A DNA stretch of 22,255 bases from Pseudomonadota bacterium (GTDB lineage Bacteria > Pseudomonadota > Alphaproteobacteria > Ferrovibrionales > Ferrovibrionaceae). The notes under the pieces are model-generated. The model was given only the letters and a program-made list of their open reading frames with translations. It had not been told where the DNA came from and did no database searches. The stretch is taken from assembly GCA_023433835.1 (NCBI GenBank), contig JAEYTW010000734.1:1-22255 (forward strand), given 5' to 3'. Positions 5,630-12,066 of this stretch are shown here, piece after piece; within the stretch, counting starts at the first letter, position 1, and every line of letters begins with the position of its first letter. The position numbers were made by a program, and so were the translations under genes.

Positions 5630-8335
5630 TCAGGCGGGAAAGTTCGGTCCGGCAAGCTTGGTCAGGTCGATCATCGCGCCGTCGAGAACGGTATCTTCGA
5701 GGATCGCCTCGGTCAAATCCGCGCCGTAGAGGCTCGTCTCGACCAGGCTCGCCCGGCGCAGATCGGCGCGGATGAAACTGGCGCCCGCGCAATCGCTGCC
5801 GCGCAGGTCGCCATGGCTCAGATCGGCGCGCATGAACGACGCACCGCTGAGCCGGGCGGCGTGGAAATGCGATTGACGCAGATCGGCGTTGTTGAACAGC
5901 GCGGCGGCAAGGTTGGTCGATACCCAGCTGGTATTGGTCAGCAGGGCGCCGATGAAACAGGCCGCCGGCATCTTCGCCCGGTCGAAGCGGGCGCGCGACA
6001 GGTCGATCTTGCCCGCGGTCGCCAGCCGGTCGATGTCCGTGCCGCTGAAGTCGGCATCGTGCATCCGGCAGTTCACCAGGGTCAGCCGCGTCATGCGGGC
6101 GCGGAAGAAACAGGCGAAATCGGCCTGGCAGTCGATCATCGTCGCGCCTTCGAACTGCGCCCGGTCGAATGCCGCCTCGTTCAGCCTGCTTTCCAGGAAG
6201 TTCGTCCTGATGAAGCGGGCGTCGATGAAGCTCGGGCCCTGCAGCGTGACGCCGTTGAACATCACTTCGGTGAATTCGGCATCGACGAACACGGGCGCCT
6301 CGCCCGCCGTCTCGGCCAGCAGCGCCTTGGTGAAGGCGGCGCTGGAGAAGACGGTGCGATTGACCGAGGCCTTGCCCAGGTTGGTCTCGACCAGCTGGGC
6401 GCCGTTGAAATGCGCGTCGTCCAGCACGGCCGCGGCAAACGAGGCGCGCGTCAGGTTGGCGCCGTTGAAGCGGGCACCGACCAGGCGACAGCCGGTGAAA
6501 TCGGCCTCGGTCAGATCGCGCTGCGAGAAGTCGTAGCCCGAGAGGTCCAGGCCGCCGAACTGGCCGCGCGCCAGGCTGCCGCCCCCGGCCAGCATGCCCT
6601 GGGCCTGGGCCGCGCGCCGCGCGGCTTCGGCGGGCGGCGGTGCGTCGGGCAGCGGCATCAGATGCCCCGCGCGCGCCTGCATCAATGCCTGCAGCGCGGC
6701 GATATCGTCCATCGCGCCGTCCAGCGCGCCGAAATGGTCGCCGGGCTTGTGCGCCAGCACCTTGTCGCGCAACGCGCCCTGCGGCGTCAGCCCGGCCAGG
6801 CGCTCGACCTCGGCGTCGGCGGCGGCCACCATGTCCTTCGGCGACTTCGGCGCCTTGGCCGCGGCCTCGGCCACCAGCTTGTCGTAGTCGGCGCCGCCGC
6901 GCACGGCCATCTGGCGCGCCTTGGCCTCGGCCTCCGAAACCGCCTTCTCGGTCATGCTGCGCCCCATGCCGAGAATACGGTCGATCTGGGGCTCCAGCTG
7001 CCTGGCCTCCTTGGCGCCCGCGGCGGCGGCCGAAAAGGCATCGATCTCGGCGCGCAGCGCCTTCAACTCCGCCGTCTCGCCCGGCATGGCCGCGGCGCGC
7101 GCCGCCATCCGGGTGAAGACCTCGGCCGGCAGCAGGGCCTCGGCCCGGGCCTTCTCCGCATCCAGCACGGCCTGAAGGCGCGGCGGCAGCACGGGGTCCT
7201 TCGGGGCGGCGACCTTGAACCACTTCGCCATCTCGCGCGGCGGCTCCTGCCAGCCCTCGGGGCTGAGCGAGGTATGGTCGAGGCCGAGCGTGAAGCCGTC
7301 CTCGGGGTCGAGACGGCGCAGGAGGTCGTCGGCGTAATAGGCGCGGCTGCGCGGCGCCTGCTCCTGCCATTCGAAGCCGGCGAGCAGCAGGTCGATTTCC
7401 GGATGATCGAAGGCCGAGACCTGGAGATGGGCGCGATGGATCAGCACGCCGATTTCCAGCGTCGGGAACAGGACCAGCGTATCCGGGCGCAGCGCCTGTT
7501 CCTCCAGCACCACCTCGTGATGCTGGCGGCGGCGCAGGAACAGCCGCGGCCGCACCCCGGGCAGGCGTGTGTTCAGATACTCGCGCGCCGGATGCATATG
7601 CTCGATCGTGACCGGTTCCGCCCCGCCGAAGAAACCGTCGATCTGCTGATCGGGGGCCGCCACCTGGAACAGCTCGAGCGTCGCGTCCGCCGCGAGGCCC
7701 GGGGCATGGTTGTCGGCCCAGAAGCGGTCGTAGGTGCCGGCGAAGCGCTGGCGCGCCGGCAGCATGATGTCGCGCGGGCCGAAGCCCGCCGGCAGGACGA
7801 CGTCGCCCGGCATCTTGACCACATCATGCGGATATTCCAGGCAGGGCAGCGGATAGCGGCCGTCGGGGCTCGTGACGTTGGGCAGGACATGGCCGCGCCC
7901 GGCGGGGTTGTCGGCAAAGCCGGGACCGCCGAAGGCCAGCTTCCAGTCCAGCTTCATCGCCGTGAACGGCTGGGGCTGGGTGACGATCAGGCGGCCGTCG
8001 CGGTCGAAGGTCCATTCGCGCGCGCCGGTGACGCGGATCGACTTGTCGATCGGACCCACCGCGACACGCGCGCCATGCTGCAGCACCGGGTTGCCGCCCG
8101 GGGCGAAATAGTCGCCGAACACCACGACCTCGGCCCGCGCCTTCGGTTCGCCGGTATCGAGCGGATTGTCGCCCAGCGCCGGCCCCACGGCCTCCCACAT
8201 CTCGCCTTCTTCCATCAGGCGGCGCGGGTTGGCGAAGGGGAAGGCGGTGACCAGCCCGAGCGACAGCAGCGTGCGGCCGCCCCACAGGATCGACCGCTTG
8301 AGCAGCCCCAGGCGCTGTGGCTTGTAAAGTTCCAT
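5630..8335 (-). CDS. DUF2169 adaptor fused to pentapeptide repeats, cassette 2 (901 aa)
   Basis: Same three-part build as the cassette 1 protein: DUF2169 region (residues 1-~325, with WGGRTLLSLGLVTAFP, GRYPLPCLEYP, PAGFGPRDI, GTYDRFWADNHAPGLAAD and LPGVRPRLF), an Ala/Glu-rich helical linker (~370-580), and a pentapeptide beta-helix (~585-890, for example ADFTGCRLVGARF and SLYGADLTEAIL). The frame is open 174 bases further upstream, but that extension is Arg-rich shadow text lying over the A2 gene. The ATG at 8335, giving MELYKPQRLGLLKRS, matches the start of the other copies and overlaps the A2 stop as TGATG. The N-terminus is closer to cassette 1 (KPQRLGL) than to cassettes 3 and 4 (KPLRVGL). 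Confidence 0.9.
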   Translation of the reverse strand: MELYKPQRLGLLKRSILWGGRTLLSLGLVTAFPFANPRRLMEEGEMWEAVGPALGDNPLDTGEPKARAEVVVFGDYFAPGGNPVLQHGARVAVGPIDKSIRVTGAREWTFDRDGRLIVTQPQPFTAMKLDWKLAFGGPGFADNPAGRGHVLPNVTSPDGRYPLPCLEYPHDVVKMPGDVVLPAGFGPRDIMLPARQRFAGTYDRFWADNHAPGLAADATLELFQVAAPDQQIDGFFGGAEPVTIEHMHPAREYLNTRLPGVRPRLFLRRRQHHEVVLEEQALRPDTLVLFPTLEIGVLIHRAHLQVSAFDHPEIDLLLAGFEWQEQAPRSRAYYADDLLRRLDPEDGFTLGLDHTSLSPEGWQEPPREMAKWFKVAAPKDPVLPPRLQAVLDAEKARAEALLPAEVFTRMAARAAAMPGETAELKALRAEIDAFSAAAAGAKEARQLEPQIDRILGMGRSMTEKAVSEAEAKARQMAVRGGADYDKLVAEAAAKAPKSPKDMVAAADAEVERLAGLTPQGALRDKVLAHKPGDHFGALDGAMDDIAALQALMQARAGHLMPLPDAPPPAEAARRAAQAQGMLAGGGSLARGQFGGLDLSGYDFSQRDLTEADFTGCRLVGARFNGANLTRASFAAAVLDDAHFNGAQLVETNLGKASVNRTVFSSAAFTKALLAETAGEAPVFVDAEFTEVMFNGVTLQGPSFIDARFIRTNFLESRLNEAAFDRAQFEGATMIDCQADFACFFRARMTRLTLVNCRMHDADFSGTDIDRLATAGKIDLSRARFDRAKMPAACFIGALLTNTSWVSTNLAAALFNNADLRQSHFHAARLSGASFMRADLSHGDLRGSDCAGASFIRADLRRASLVETSLYGADLTEAILEDTVLDGAMIDLTKLAGPNFPA

Positions 8336-8757
8336 CAGCTGACGGAGACCGCGCTTGCGCTGCGCAGGGTCACGGCCCGGTTCGCCATCTTGACGGCGCC
8401 GGTGGCGGTCTTGATCGCGGTCTTCTCCAGCTCGGTCACGGCCGATTCGGTCTCGGCCAGTCCGGTATCGACCTTTGCCGTCTTCTTCTCGGCAAAGAGG
8501 CCGGTGCACTCGACCTCGTTCTTCTTCACGTTCCAGGTGATGCCGCTGCTGAAGTCGATGCCGACCACGACCGGCGAGCCGATCGAGGCCTTGATGCCGG
8601 TGAAGTGGAATTCCGCCGACCCGGTGATCGGTACGATGGTCAGCCCATGCTTGGCGACATTGGCCGAGGCCGACGCGCTGAAGCCGAGGGTCGCCGTCGA
8701 CTTCGTGTAGAACGTCATGCCGTCGACGCCCTTCGCGTACATGTATTTCTTGGTCAT
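8335..8757 (-). CDS. Cassette protein A2, unknown function (140 aa)
   Basis: The A-slot protein of cassette 2. It shares MTFYTKSTA (residues 14-22) with A1. The central beta-rich part reads FTGIKASIGSPVVVGIDFSSG, which lines up with the TLAGV-type strand of A3 and A4 and with the STPLVAGIKI strand of C2. The tail from about residue 92 is a Thr/Ala/Glu-rich helix (DTGLAETESAVTELEKTA) ending in the strand-like SAVSVS. One Cys (ECTG) is present near residue 86. A GGAGGG ribosome site lies upstream. It sits 19 bp after B2 and is coupled to the DUF2169 gene by a TGATG overlap. The function is unknown; position and similarity to A1 are the only guides. Confidence 0.84.
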   Translation of the reverse strand: MTKKYMYAKGVDGMTFYTKSTATLGFSASASANVAKHGLTIVPITGSAEFHFTGIKASIGSPVVVGIDFSSGITWNVKKNEVECTGLFAEKKTAKVDTGLAETESAVTELEKTAIKTATGAVKMANRAVTLRSASAVSVS

Positions 8758-8776
8758 GTCGATCCGCCCTCCGGCC

Positions 8777-9202
8777 CTAGACGTTCAGCGAGACGCCGTT
8801 GCCATCGACGATGGTGACGGCACGCGTGGCGGACGTGAGCTTGGCCTCCGTCTGGGCTGCGGCCTGCTCGGCCTTGGCGGTGACGTCCTGGAGCTTGGCG
8901 AGCTGGACCTTCGCCTCGGCCAGGAACGCATCGCCGTCGGCGGTCGAGATGCGCAGATTGGCGCCGTTCAGCAGCTTCACCTTCTCGCCGAACTCGGCCT
9001 CGATCCCGAGGCCAAGCAGCTTGACCTCCATTTTGACGCCGGCAAGCGTCGTGCTCACGCTGTTGGCGCCCTTGATGGTCAGGTCGCCCCCGATCTTGAC
9101 GTCCAGCGAGTTCGTCATCATCCCGACCGATGCCGCGGCGTCGACCTGGATGCTGTGAAAATTGCTGTTGCGATTGATCGTGATGACGGCTGGTTTGGCC
9201 AT
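8777..9202 (-). CDS. Cassette protein B2, unknown function (141 aa)
   Basis: The B-slot protein of cassette 2. It starts AVITINRNSNFHSIQVD, the same opening strand as B1 (STITINREKSYVAI). The centre contains TTLAGVKMEVKLLGLGIEAE (about residues 51-70), the clearest bridge between the B and A families because A3 and A4 carry ATLAGVTLN. The tail from about residue 92 is a long Ala/Gln/Lys helix (LAEAKVQLAKLQDVTAKAEQ) and closes with GNGVSLNV. No cysteine, signal peptide or enzymatic motif is visible. An AGGGGG ribosome site precedes the ATG. It lies 26 bp after C2 and 19 bp before A2. I can describe its shape but not its job. Confidence 0.84.
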   Translation of the reverse strand: MAKPAVITINRNSNFHSIQVDAAASVGMMTNSLDVKIGGDLTIKGANSVSTTLAGVKMEVKLLGLGIEAEFGEKVKLLNGANLRISTADGDAFLAEAKVQLAKLQDVTAKAEQAAAQTEAKLTSATRAVTIVDGNGVSLNV

Positions 9203-9228
9203 TGACGCTACCCCCTGCTACGTGCCGG

Positions 9229-9705
9229 TCACTTGGTGTTGATGCGCTGGGTGATTTCCGCGTGGGCACCCGCGCTATTGAGCAGCGCGGTGCTCTTCTC
9301 GATCAGCGCCAGCGCGGCCTTCGCCCGCGAGACCAGCGCACGCTGTTCCGCGGTCGTCAGTTCGACCCGGGTGATGGTGTTGACGATGGCGGAGTTGGTG
9401 ACGAGCTTGCCCTTGACCTGGTCGTATTCGATGTTCGGGCCCGGACCGATCTTGATGCCGGCCACCAGCGGCGTGCTGGCCGACAGCGCGATGCCCTTGA
9501 TCGTCACCTGCAGCGACGACGCCTCGCCGACCGCCTTGGCCTCATGGCTGAACTCGAGGCTGGCGCTGCCCGAGGCGCAGAAGCTCTTCTTGTCCTTGTT
9601 CTCCAGGTCGACCTCGGCCGACTGGGTCGAGATCAGCCACCAGGTACCGCCGAGGTCCTTGATGTCGCCGGTCTTCTCACCCTTTTTGTCTACCAGCTGA
9701 TCCAT
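9229..9705 (-). CDS. Cassette protein C2, unknown function (158 aa)
   Basis: The C-slot protein of cassette 2, the first gene after the PAAR-like gene DUF4150-1 (14-bp gap). The N-terminus is polar (MDQLVDKKGEKTGDIKDLGG) and leads into TWWLISTQSAEVDL, matching the tryptophan segment of the other C proteins. A central strand pair, IKGIALSASTPLVAGIKIGPG then IEYDQVKGKLVTNS, is the best-conserved part of the slot (C1 has NVTATTPAVATVEILPG and IAYDSVKIEVTSN). The tail from about residue 115 is helical and Ala-rich (QRALVSRAKAALALIEKSTA). A ribosome site AGGA precedes the ATG. Being directly downstream of a PAAR-like tip gene fits a role at the secretion spike; this is inference. Confidence 0.84.
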   Translation of the reverse strand: MDQLVDKKGEKTGDIKDLGGTWWLISTQSAEVDLENKDKKSFCASGSASLEFSHEAKAVGEASSLQVTIKGIALSASTPLVAGIKIGPGPNIEYDQVKGKLVTNSAIVNTITRVELTTAEQRALVSRAKAALALIEKSTALLNSAGAHAEITQRINTK

Positions 9706-9719
9706 GGCGGAAATCCTGC

Positions 9720-10121
9720 TCAGGCGAGATTGAGGACGCGGACCTGGCTTGGCACCAGGGTCGCGCCGACGGCGTTTGGCGACATGCCGTTCTGTCCGGT
9801 GACGTCGAGCATCTTGGTCTGGGGTGCGCCGCCGACCAGGATGGTGAAGCTGCCCATGAGGTTTCGTGTCGGTCCCATTTCCATGCCGGAGGCGACGCCG
9901 AGGTTGACGCCGGTGTTGTCGCCCATGGAGGGGACGACGTTGCGGATCATGTTCTGTGCGGGGCCGCAGGAATAGAACACGTTGGGCACGAACGGCATCG
10001 CCGTCGGGTTCATCGAGATGTTGGGGTAGGGGTTCGGCACGATCGCCGGCGGCACCGGCGTCAGGCAGACCTCCGGGAACGCGAAGTTCATGCCCATCAT
10101 CTGGGTGTTGCAGAAGACCAT
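9720..10121 (-). CDS. DUF4150 PAAR-like protein, copy 1 (133 aa)
   Basis: A small PAAR-like protein of the DUF4150 type. The sequence is typical of that family: MVFCNTQMMGMNFAFP, then CLTPVPPAIVPNPYPN, SCGPAQNM, MGDNTGVNLGVASGMEMGP, a late TILVGGAPQTKMLD and NAVGATLVPSQ. PAAR and PAAR-like proteins form the pointed tip on VgrG spikes of type VI secretion systems and can carry or recruit cargo. The protein is one bare domain with no toxin extension. A GAGGGGGA ribosome site precedes the ATG. It is followed by cassette 2 with a 14-bp gap. It differs from copy 2 at only two residues (Glu/Asp at 17 and Asn/Ile at 29). Confidence 0.9.
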   Translation of the reverse strand: MVFCNTQMMGMNFAFPEVCLTPVPPAIVPNPYPNISMNPTAMPFVPNVFYSCGPAQNMIRNVVPSMGDNTGVNLGVASGMEMGPTRNLMGSFTILVGGAPQTKMLDVTGQNGMSPNAVGATLVPSQVRVLNLA

Positions 10122-10130
10122 GGCGGCTCC
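9745..10130 (-). repeat. Near-identical tract, DUF4150 copy 1
   Basis: Matches 10886-11271 (offset 1141) with five differences in the coding part and one just upstream of the ATG. Identity stops abruptly at both ends: within the last six codons of the gene and just beyond the ribosome site. Confidence 0.9.
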
Positions 10131-10240
10131 CCCTCTATCTCAGGCGTGTGACGATGCCGAGACGGCCGTTTGTGACGCAAGCGTCGCCGGTCGACCATGA
10201 CGGCCATCACTACATGGGTCAACGCCGGCCGCAAGCCTGC
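10122..10240. other. Short gap between pentapeptide remnant and DUF4150-1
   Basis: These 119 bp contain no gene I can support. The ribosome site of DUF4150-1 lies at the left end. The similarity with the region upstream of DUF4150-2 ends within about 13 bp of the ATG, which marks the end of the shared tract. No promoter hexamers or hairpin with a T run are convincing. Confidence 0.4.
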
Positions 10241-10735
10241 TCAAGGATAATTCGGCCCCGCCAGCTTCGTCATGTCGATCAGGGAACGGTCGAGGATCGT
10301 GTTTTCCAGTAGGGTGTCGGTCAGGTCGGCACCGTACAGGCTGACATCGGCCAGCCGGGCGCGGCGCAGATCGGTCCTGATCAGGCTGGCGCCCGCCAGG
10401 TCGCTGCCCTGCAGGTCGGCCTGGTTGAACAGGACCGCGGACAGGTTCGTCGCGGTCCAGCTGGTGTTGGGCGGCAAGGCGCCGATGAAGCAGGCCGCCG
10501 GCATCTTGGCGCGGTCGAAACGGGCCCGCCTGGCCTGAACGGAGCAGGCAAGATCGGCGCGGCAGTCGATCATGGCGACGCGATCGAACTGCGCCCGGTC
10601 GAAGGCGACTTCGTTGAGGTCGCTTTCCAGGAAAGCGACATCCGTCAGCGGGACATCGATGAAGCAGGGCGCTCTCAACTGGTTCCTGATGAATTTCACG
10701 TCGGCGATCCGTGCCGACGGCCTTGCCGCGTTCGA
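10241..10735 (-). pseudogene. Truncated DUF2169/pentapeptide gene, only part of the beta-helix left
   Basis: The frame is open from 10735 to TGA 10241-10243 and encodes only the C-terminal pentapeptide part of the long family. The whole DUF2169 region and linker are missing. Against the cassette 2 protein it keeps AFLESDLNEVAFDRAQF, MIDCRADLAC, RARFDRAKMPAACFIGAL, SLYGADLTDTLLENT and the ending LTKLAGPN-type tail. It lacks two blocks: about 33 residues between SVQAR and RARFDRAK, and about 25 residues between FNQADL and QGSDLAG. Both losses keep the frame. A GTG at 10697-10699 could start a 152-aa product, but family similarity continues upstream of it and its ribosome site is poor, so a decaying remnant is more likely than a designed small protein. 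Confidence 0.7.
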
Positions 10736-10778
10736 TCACGTCGCCCTTGCTGTCTTCCTCGGTGCTCATCGTATCTCG

Positions 10779-10812
10779 AAAATGGGCCCCGGCACGTTTG
10801 CACCGGGGCCCC
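10779..10812 (-). terminator. GC-rich hairpin with short T run after DUF4150-2
   Basis: A perfect 9-bp inverted repeat: GGGCCCCGG at 10784-10792 and CCGGGGCCC at 10803-10811, with a 10-base loop. Read on the minus strand it is followed by ATTTT. It lies about 50 bp past the DUF4150-2 stop, where a terminator for the DUF3540/DUF4150-2 unit would be expected. The T run is short, so strength is uncertain. A second small inverted repeat (GCCGGC at 10836-10841 and 10845-10850) lies between it and the stop codon. Confidence 0.55.
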
Positions 10813-10860
10813 GTGAATTGATGACTGAGAGGTCCGCCGGCGAAGCCGGCAGGAATATCG

Positions 10861-11262
10861 TCAGGCCAGGTTCAGCACCCTGACCTGGCTTGGCACCAGG
10901 GTCGCGCCGACGGCGTTTGGCGACATGCCGTTCTGTCCGGTGACGTCGAGCATCTTGGTCTGAGGTGCGCCGCCGACCAGGATGGTGAAGCTGCCCATGA
11001 GGTTTCGTGTCGGTCCCATTTCCATGCCGGAGGCGACGCCGAGGTTGACGCCGGTGTTGTCGCCCATGGAGGGGACGACATTGCGGATCATGTTCTGGGC
11101 GGGGCCGCAGGAATAGAACACGTTGGGCACGAACGGCATCGCCGTCGGGTTCATCGAGATGTTGGGGTAGGGGATCGGCACGATCGCCGGCGGCACCGGC
11201 GTCAGGCAGACGTCCGGGAACGCGAAGTTCATGCCCATCATCTGGGTGTTGCAGAAGACCAT
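10861..11262 (-). CDS. DUF4150 PAAR-like protein, copy 2 (133 aa)
   Basis: Nearly the same protein as copy 1: 131 of 133 residues are identical, with Asp at 17 and Ile at 29 instead of Glu and Asn. It carries the DUF4150 pattern described for copy 1 and should form a PAAR-like spike tip. Only five bases differ over positions 10886-11262, but the last codons (for RVLNLA) differ at six bases, all silent. An AGGGGGAA ribosome site precedes the ATG. It follows the DUF3540 gene by 17 bp, a pairing seen in type VI accessory clusters, and is followed by a terminator-like hairpin. It probably forms a two-gene unit with DUF3540. Confidence 0.9.
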   Translation of the reverse strand: MVFCNTQMMGMNFAFPDVCLTPVPPAIVPIPYPNISMNPTAMPFVPNVFYSCGPAQNMIRNVVPSMGDNTGVNLGVASGMEMGPTRNLMGSFTILVGGAPQTKMLDVTGQNGMSPNAVGATLVPSQVRVLNLA

Positions 11263-11271
11263 GGCGGTTCC
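10886..11271 (-). repeat. Near-identical tract, DUF4150 copy 2
   Basis: Partner of the tract at 9745-10130, in direct orientation. Confidence 0.9.
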
Positions 11272-11279
11272 CCCTGTCC

Positions 11280-11963
11280 TTAAGCGAGGTGGATGCGTTC
11301 GCCGTCGACGCGAACGTCTTCGCGGGCGCTGATGAAGGCACGCTGGCCGCGCAGGCTCAGTTCCTCCCGCGCCTCGTGGGCGATGGTGGTGGCCTGGGTG
11401 CGGTCGACGCCGGTGACCAGGCGCAGCACGTGGTTGAAGCGGGCGGTCAGGTGGTCGACCATCTGGTCGACGCGCTCGGCCACCAGGGTCAGGCGGCCGG
11501 TGCGGGCGGTCAGCCGCTCGGCATCGGCCAGCGCCTCCTCGGCAATGATGGTCGCGGTGGCGGCCTTCACGGTCAGCCGGGTGGTGGCCAGGGTCGTGGC
11601 CTCCGCGCCGATCAGCGTCACATTGCCGCCGGCGCGGACCGAGACGTCGCCGCGATCGGCCTCGAAGGTCAGTCCGTCGGGGGCCGATACCGTCAGTGGG
11701 GTCGCTGCCGCGGCGCGCTCGAGCACCGCGAGGATGTAGCCGCGGTCTTCGCCGACGCGGGCCAGCAGGACCTTGTCGCCAGGCTCGGGCCGGACCAGGC
11801 AGGACGCCGCCGGCACCGCCGAGCAGTCGCCCTCGCCGATGTCGATCAGCCAGACCGGCGCCACCGTGCGGACCACGCCCTCGACCAGCGAGGCGGCGGC
11901 CGGGGCGGGCTGGGCCGCGTAGGTCTGCGCCAGGGCGTCGTGCTGCAGGGTCTCGGTCTTCAT
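11280..11963 (-). CDS. DUF3540 domain protein (227 aa)
   Basis: Matches the DUF3540 family found with DUF2169 and DUF4150 genes in type VI accessory clusters. Residues ~28-82 look like a small OB-type beta domain (EGVVRTVAPVWLIDIGEG, VRPEPGDKVLLARV, GYILAVLERA). Residues ~92-140 form short regular strands (LTFEADRGDVSVRAGGNVTL) like the beta-prism shaft of VgrG/gp5 spikes. Residues ~142-190 are helical, and the end returns to strands (AFISAREDVRVDGERIHL). It may act as a spike or shaft element below the PAAR-like tip; that is inference from shape and neighbours. The ATG at 11963 has an AGGAGATG site. A promoter-like element lies about 50 bp upstream. Confidence 0.85.
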   Translation of the reverse strand: MKTETLQHDALAQTYAAQPAPAAASLVEGVVRTVAPVWLIDIGEGDCSAVPAASCLVRPEPGDKVLLARVGEDRGYILAVLERAAAATPLTVSAPDGLTFEADRGDVSVRAGGNVTLIGAEATTLATTRLTVKAATATIIAEEALADAERLTARTGRLTLVAERVDQMVDHLTARFNHVLRLVTGVDRTQATTIAHEAREELSLRGQRAFISAREDVRVDGERIHLA

Positions 11964-12019
11964 CTCGGCATCTCCTGTCCCGGTTGCGGGTCCACCCCCC
12001 GCCGCTAAAGTGACCTGAC

Positions 12020-12046
12020 GTTATACTCTAGACCACGACCGGAAAG
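12020..12046 (-). promoter_or_regulatory. Candidate promoter for DUF3540-DUF4150-2 unit
   Basis: In the 103-bp gap between the cassette 3 DUF2169 gene and DUF3540, the minus strand carries CTTTCCGG (12046-12039), 13 bases, then GTATAAC with TATAAC at 12025-12020. A related arrangement occurs before C3 (16162-16187). TATAAC is a fair -10; no good -35 is visible at the usual 17-18-base spacing, so an activator or a non-housekeeping sigma factor is possible. The implied leader is about 50 bases. Confidence 0.45.
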
Positions 12047-12066
12047 CGACGGAGCGCACAAAACGG

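Larger units (their letters stand above)
5630..9705 (-). repeat. Cassette 2 (C2-B2-A2-DUF2169)
   Basis: A 4076-bp unit with the same order and slot-specific relatives of every cassette 1 gene. It is preceded by the PAAR-like gene DUF4150-1, so the secretion tip and the cassette are probably co-transcribed. Confidence 0.85.

Noticed and set aside
10140..10769. 209-aa minus-strand open frame across the pentapeptide remnant, starting MSTEEDSKGD
   Set aside because: Most of it is Arg/Pro-rich shadow text of the remnant in another frame. The first ~20 residues look more natural but match nothing I know, and the ribosome site is weak.
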